Positions 60,701 through 64,000 of a DNA stretch of 64,000 nucleotides are shown here, one piece after another (position 1 is the first letter of the stretch; each line of letters begins with the position of its first letter). This DNA comes from Simmondsia chinensis (taxonomy: Eukaryota > Streptophyta > Magnoliopsida > Caryophyllales > Simmondsiaceae): positions 6,734,501-6,798,500 of the forward strand of contig JAGTTD010000006.1 of NCBI GenBank assembly GCA_018398585.1. Reading direction: 5' to 3'. Below the pieces are notes generated by a model, which saw nothing but the letters and a program-made list of their open reading frames with translations, was not told where the DNA came from and searched no databases. The position numbers and the translations under genes are program-made.

Positions 60701-63356
60701 CGCACTTGGACGCATAATCTCAATTGAGTTTGACTTTTCATAAAGGAACATAGTTATTTAGATCTTATTTTGCCAAAAAGAGCGAGAGAGAGAGAGAGAG
60801 AGAATGAGAAGCCATACAATCAACTTTTTTTTGATTGGAGAAAAAAATAATATTAAGAGAAAAAGAATGTACAAAGTATTGAGGACAAGATGTCCTCAAA
60901 ATTACAAAATGCAATATTAAAAAACTATGAACTAATAACATAAAGCCCTCCACTCCTTATAAATCAAATAAGGCCACGTCCGCAAAGCCCCCAAATTCGA
61001 CACAATGCAAATGTATTATTGAGGCGATTACAAAAGCATAACAATGTAATGGCCACTAACATAATGGCTAGCTCAAAATCCATAACTAACGGTCATACAT
61101 AACATAATCACCTCTAATTGATTCTATTAACACAGCAAATTCATAATAGTAAAGTGAAGAATAACACTCTGAGCTACTGATAGTAGGCAACAAGTTCAAC
61201 CCGCTAGCGTGTTTTACCATACCATTGCTATATCAACGCATTCAGCCGTAATGCAACTACTAAAACGAACAAAAATATTCATAAATTAAGCCCACAATCT
61301 AATTACCGAATAATGGCATGATGTACTATAGATGTAATTTACCCATGTACATATGTCAAGCATGGAATCAATAAAGGGATTTCCATAATGTAGCCCTACA
61401 TCCGCATTGCAAGATTGCAGTTATATAATAGCATCCATAATACATACTTATTATATTTGAGTTACTAAAATATAATTTATGAATGTATTTTAACATTCGA
61501 AACTAATAAAAAGGTACAATAATTCAAGATACTAAAGCTATTCAATAAATTTTTTGCAAATATAAGGTTCCACAGAAATCGGTGCTCCCATAACATTGTC
61601 GCAACTCATTACATAACATTATGACACCCCGCATATGTCTCAACGCAATTACATTCATTACATATATTTGAGCCGAGCCGAGCCGAATATTGAGCTTATC
61701 AAGCTCGAGGCTCGGCTCGTTAACATTAGCTCGGCTCAAAGCTCACCAAACTCGGAAACTTCAAGCTCAAGCCCGGGTAGTCATAGGCTTGGGTTCGGCT
61801 CAGATGAGGTCAACCCGGCTCGGTGAGCTTCGAACTAAGCTTGCTATTTTTAGGCTCATTTAAGCCCAACCTATGCTCGTTTGGGCTCGTTCAAGCTTAG
61901 GCTTCGCTCAGTTAGATATATATATATGCTAATAAATTATATTAAGATAGGCTAATTTAAGCTCGTGAGCCTACAAGCTTGAGCTTTATTAGGCTCGGGC
62001 TCAACTCGATCAGCTAAATACGCGAAGTCTTTGAACTTTATGACAAGCCCTCACGAGCCATCTCGCTCATTTACAACCCTAGTTACACAACTGCAAAGAG
62101 CAACTAGAAGAAAAGGGCAACACTAGGAAGTCTTGGTTAACATCTCATCAGAAACATACAAGAGTTGATATTAGCATACAACAATCATTGATGGTTTAAT
62201 ATTACATACTTAATATATGATCTAGTTATTAATTGAAGTCTAATGATTATGGAAATCCACTCATCAACCATATAGAAAAAGCCATTACCACCTACTAATT
62301 ATTTTGATTGCTAAGTAAGCAACAAAGCTCTATAGTGTAGAAGCATAAACATTTAAATATAATGTATAATTTACCTGCCGTACTATGCCTGAAGTATAAG
62401 GATCATGTGAATTGGTTGCCGTCGTGAAAAACAAATTCGTATAACAGGTTTTTGAGCTAACCATTAAGCGATCGGACGATACGCAATGTTACTTTCTTAA
62501 AGGCCTCCATAACGGATATATGTTATTTTATTTATTAACAGTACATATGGATTTGTTTTACGTGCTAAATAAACTAAAAACGGAGATCGTAAATTGATGA
62601 GTGTCACTTTCCATCCAAGCTTTTGTAAAAAACACTGTATAATCATGGCCCATTACATATCCTCTAAAATGCCCAAGTTCCATTACTATGACCACAACCG
62701 CAATTTGATTCCATGAATAGACTCTAGCAATGTTCTTTTTAGGGTTAAGTGCCGTACAAAAACAGCCTCTCTACAGGGTCATGGACTAAGGCTGCATACA
62801 TCTTACCCTCCCCGACCCTGCCTTAGAGGAGGCCTCTTTGACACACTGGTTTTTGTTGCTGAATAGACTCCAATAAGGCTGATAAGATGCCAAAAATAGA
62901 TATCAAAAAGTTGTAATATGATAACTCAACTTTCATGTATTTTCTTAACTGAAATTTCATCTTATTTCTATAGTTTTTATATGTTGGTACTATTGCTTTA
63001 ATATTGGAACATTTTTCCCAATTAATGGCACTTAAAACTCTCATTTATTTTCCTAGTTGGTATAGATGTTTTCTCCGTCTGTTAATTCTAAATTCATAAA
63101 CAGTACTCCGAATCTAATGAAAATATTTTCTGGATCCGCTATTGTTGACAAGCTGCCAGAAATAAAGACCACAAAACCTTCAACATAATCAAGAACGTAC
63201 CTCTGCCATGGCCTCAGGAGAACGATTACGAAGGTGGGGGTAGTAGCGAGCTTCAAATACATTCGACCCAAAGCGAGGAAACTCACAGGGAGAATCCAAA
63301 TCAAAGGAAGTGAAGTGATCAGGATTCACTCTTTGCCTAGAAGCATAGGACGAACG
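51573..63356 (-). CDS. RING-H2 E3 ubiquitin ligase, HIP1/MBR-like, C-terminal four exons
   Basis: Exons on the minus strand: 63356-63201 (52 codons), 53295-53197 (33), 52518-52363 (52) and 51707-51573 (44 plus TAA). All joints are GT-AG and phase 0. The RING-H2 is split between the last two exons: CSIC at the end of one, then CGHSYHIQC and CPVC in the last. Spacing is C-x2-C-x14-C-x1-H-x2-H-x2-C-x10-C-x2-C, complete. Upstream, DWRLDVDNMTYE and ELLELGDRIGYVSTGL match the conserved block before the RING in plant HIP1/MBR-type ligases, and RSSYASRQRVNPDHF fits the same family. RING-H2 proteins pass ubiquitin from an E2 to a substrate. The 5' exons are beyond 64000. The intron 53296-63200 is 9.9 kb of nested transposons. 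Assignment of the 63201-63356 exon to this gene rests on phase and family order. Confidence 0.88.
51775..52275. mobile_element. TIR element with inverted pair of tRNA-like segments (copy 2)
   Basis: In the intron 51708-52362. The minus strand of 52027-52092 reads GAGCTCACTGGTAAAAC ... GGTTCAAATCC, fitting tRNA box A and box B. The plus strand of about 51961-52015 reads TAGCTTAATTGGTAAAGC ... GGTTAAAATC, a second tRNA-like stretch in the opposite sense. Relative at 35445-35955. Confidence 0.5.
52363..52518 (-). CDS. RING gene exon with first two zinc ligands
   Basis: Acceptor AAACAG before 52518, donor CAG followed by GTACATTC at 52362. 52 codons ending FDRKCSICQ. Confidence 0.88.
52939..53045 (-). 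pseudogene. 5S rRNA-derived SINE head remnant
   Basis: Minus strand reads CCATCAAAACTTTATGAAGT, then AGTGCTTACGC, then 'GACCTCTGAGCAAGTCCTCG', a decayed 5S rRNA. No SINE tail or duplication found. Lies in the intron 52519-53196. Confidence 0.6.
53197..53295 (-). CDS. RING gene exon, 33 codons
   Basis: Acceptor TGTAG before 53295, donor GAG followed by GTGCAG at 53196. Encodes IMMFQNGILMGRGSEGLDRY and DWRLDVDNMTYE, the conserved block preceding ELLELGDRIG. Confidence 0.86.
53530..54335. mobile_element. TIR element rich in GATC/GATTCTAC motifs
   Basis: Left end 'catggttatcaaaatcgcgagtcggatcg' and right end inverse 'aaggttgtcagaatcgggattct'. Both ends are packed with 'ggatcg' and 'gattctacc' repeats. 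Flanks AATCTTGAA and GATCTTGAC are similar. No coding region recognised; the middle is T-rich. Confidence 0.5.
54338..54610 (+). mobile_element. TRIM-like element
   Basis: Partial LTR-like repeat (54338-54384), primer motif TAGTATCAGAGCC (54385-54397), internal segment, and LTR-like repeat from TGTTAGAGTATAAAACTAAT at 54533. Same family as 38639-38926. Confidence 0.55.
54890..55184 (+). mobile_element. 5S-rRNA-headed SINE (295 bp) with 16-bp duplication
   Basis: The best-kept copy. 5S head about 54897-55011: GACGATACCAACACGCAAGC, CACCGGATCCCATTAGAACT, GAAGTTAAGCATGCTTGGGC, GATGACCTCCTGGGAAGTCC. The middle carries two 'aggggttcttg.aaacag' units; then comes the common tail with GAAAGCTGCGTACATCC, a C/A run (55108-55140) and GGAGCCCTTGGGGCATTGGG. 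Flanks TATAACATAATTTGAT (54874-54889, 55185-55200) are identical. Confidence 0.9.
55373..55651. mobile_element. 5'-truncated relative of the 6028-6411 MITE
   Basis: Matches the right three quarters of 6028-6411: 'attggattaaattga', 'acttgcatctaa', 'ttacatcatta', 'ttaaatttgacca', ending 'gacctttagtgtaaataactc'. Confidence 0.65.
56204..57266 (-). pseudogene. LINE reverse transcriptase with core deleted
   Basis: 57266-56826 encodes the linker and RT start, including KKMGRGKAVGPDGIPIEA, and broken frames to about 56700 give KMPDEWR and an NYRGIKL-type motif. 56668-56204 starts SHTLKLWELVIERRL and then jumps directly to the C-terminal region KLKGKYYMTVVRSAMSYGVK and RMLRWMCGRTKKDKLEN. The palm with the FxDD catalytic box, normally about 200 residues between these, is absent. 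Confidence 0.85.
57560..58330 (-). pseudogene. LINE apurinic-type endonuclease, inactivated
   Basis: Minus-strand pieces read LRFGTLNVGTLMKKSFEVA, ILCLQETRWVG (catalytic Glu kept), ILNVISAYAPQIG, then IGGGFNGHVG where the family has a GDxN motif, so the catalytic Asp is Gly, and HGGFGFGTRNDEV, then DYILLKRR. Stops after MLGYKL, GQTE and GGVKT. The enzyme nicks target DNA in active LINEs. Confidence 0.82.
58680..58840. repeat. TTAGGG-rich segment in the LINE leader
   Basis: Several short runs of two to four TTAGGG/TTTAGGG-like units on the plus strand (CCCTAA on the LINE coding strand), separated by GGTTCGAGG-type spacers. Confidence 0.8.
59732..60546 (-). mobile_element. 5'-truncated RTE-type LINE 3' end (815 bp)
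   Basis: Identical 18-bp duplication CATGCAAAGACATTTATA at 59714-59731 and 60547-60564. Begins (plus strand) with AACAACAAAAACAACA, the TTG tail, and 'cccaatgcctcaagggctcccg', then a 3' UTR with ATGT and GAGA runs, and 'cttaggttgggataggcgaggtc', matching 56197-56224 of the LINE at 55795. Confidence 0.85.
60565..61659. other. RING gene intron, nothing recognised
   Basis: AT-rich with a short GA run (60781-60803). No bounded element or gene is visible. Confidence 0.55.
61660..62083. mobile_element. hAT-type MITE relic, 'gagccgagcc' family
   Basis: Right end reverse-complemented CTAGGGTTGTAAATGAGCG resembles the hAT-MITE end at 27187. The body is rich in 'gctcggctc' and 'gagccgagcc'. The left terminus is missing or unclear. 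Confidence 0.5.
62084..62728. other. RING gene intron, nothing recognised
   Basis: Unremarkable AT-rich intron sequence. Confidence 0.5.
62729..62861 (+). mobile_element. SINE/LINE-tail insertion without 5S head
   Basis: Contains 'aaaaacagcctctctacagggtcatgg', 'aaggctgcatacatcttaccctcc' and an imperfect 'tttttgttg' end. Flanks TGAATAGACTCTA and TGAATAGACTCCA (62715-62727, 62862-62874) form a 13-bp duplication with one mismatch. Confidence 0.72.
63201..63356 (-). CDS. RING gene upstream exon (52 codons)
   Basis: Acceptor CTCTGCAG before 63356, donor GCAGAG followed by GTACGTTC at 63200. Encodes RSSYASRQRVNPDHFTSFDL and ends NRSPEAMAE. Phase 0 at both ends, fitting the 53295 exon 9.9 kb downstream. 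Confidence 0.75.
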
Positions 63357-63432
63357 CTGCAGAGAAGCATGACAAGTACATACTGAATCAAAACGCAATA
63401 ATCTAAAATATGAAAGATCAGTTTGAATGAAG

Positions 63433-63718
63433 GGGTTGTTTACTTACTAGGTAGTCACACAGGAATTAAGAATTTATAGGAAGTGGGTATTTGCACGAAC
63501 ATGGGAAGTGGAAATTTCTAGGAAGATCCAATTCCTTTGTTATACAAGAATTAGTTTACCTAAGGGGCTAGGTAAATTCTAATTTCTAGGAAGTTCTATT
63601 TCACATCCTGACAACCAAACACAAATACCTACTTTCTGGGAAATTCACATAAAATTAAATTTCTATGAAATCCAACTTCCCATAAGAATTTAATTCTTGT
63701 GTTGACCAAACAAAGCCC
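63433..63718. mobile_element. Tourist/PIF-like MITE (286 bp)
   Basis: Ends GGGTTGTTTACTTAC and, reverse-complemented, GGGCTTTGTTTGGTC; the arms pair through 'aggaattaagaatttataggaag' and its inverse. Flanks AAG on both sides give a 3-bp duplication. Confidence 0.5.
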
Positions 63719-64000
63719 AAGTGTCCAAGAAAACTTGTTAAGTGATCCTTTCAATAATACAATTAACAAAAGAATCTGTCCACGGGCCATTAATTAGAAG
63801 GAACATACTCGATCTACAGAATGTAAGTACTCAATGAGTACTAAAAATGTTGAAAATAGAAAAGAATAATTGCAATAGTAAATAACTATCTCCCCAAGAT
63901 CCAACCTTTTCTACCATATGTATTAGAACATACCTCGCCCCCTCCCTAGGTAAGTTAATTCCTATTTAACAAAAAGATTGTAAATTGCTAAGAAATTTCT

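Overview
The window is nuclear DNA of a flowering plant, most likely a eudicot; nothing in it fixes the species. This rests on spliced host genes of plant-type families, Ty1/copia and Ty3/gypsy elements primed by initiator tRNA-Met, MULE- and hAT-type MITEs, and a nuclear insertion of plastid psbD/rps12 sequence. Only two host genes are visible, and they converge. A PB1-domain protein gene lies on the + strand (37615-48943, three exons, 655 codons by my splicing). A RING-H2 E3 ubiquitin ligase gene lies on the - strand; its last four exons fall between 51573 and 63356 and its 5' part is off the right edge. Everything else is repeats, mostly dead copies, often nested and often still bounded by readable target-site duplications.

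Left third (1-21200): a Ty3 element cut by the window edge (1-3886, minus); a Helitron-like 3' end (3916-3941); a 1.1-kb foldback element (3969-5103); a MULE-type MITE (6028-6411); a solo LTR (7210-13255, CTCCT duplication) split by a second Ty3 element (7479-12891); and a decayed copia element (14339-20336) whose LTRs carry many TGTGTCGACACA palindromes and which is flanked by a direct duplication of about 290 bp.

Middle (21215-35165): a large inverted-repeat composite hosting a third Ty3 element (21689-26542), a hAT-type MITE (26653-27187) and a complete copia element (27333-32864, duplication ACATA). The copia reverse transcriptase is interrupted by joined plastid fragments (psbD plus rps12 intron and exon 3). 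An ORF1/DUF4283-like relic lies near the right arm.

Right half (35200-64000): intron 2 of the PB1 gene (8.67 kb) and intron 53296-63200 of the RING gene (9.9 kb) are full of MITEs, TRIM-like elements, 5S-rRNA-headed SINEs and an RTE-type LINE. The SINE tails match the LINE 3' end, which suggests a SINE/LINE partnership. Between the two genes sits the most unusual object, a 902-bp MULE-type element (50362-51263, 9-bp duplication CTTAAAAAC). It carries two separate arrays of short GC-rich palindromes of two sequence classes.

All calls come from reading the sequence; no database search or alignment program was run.
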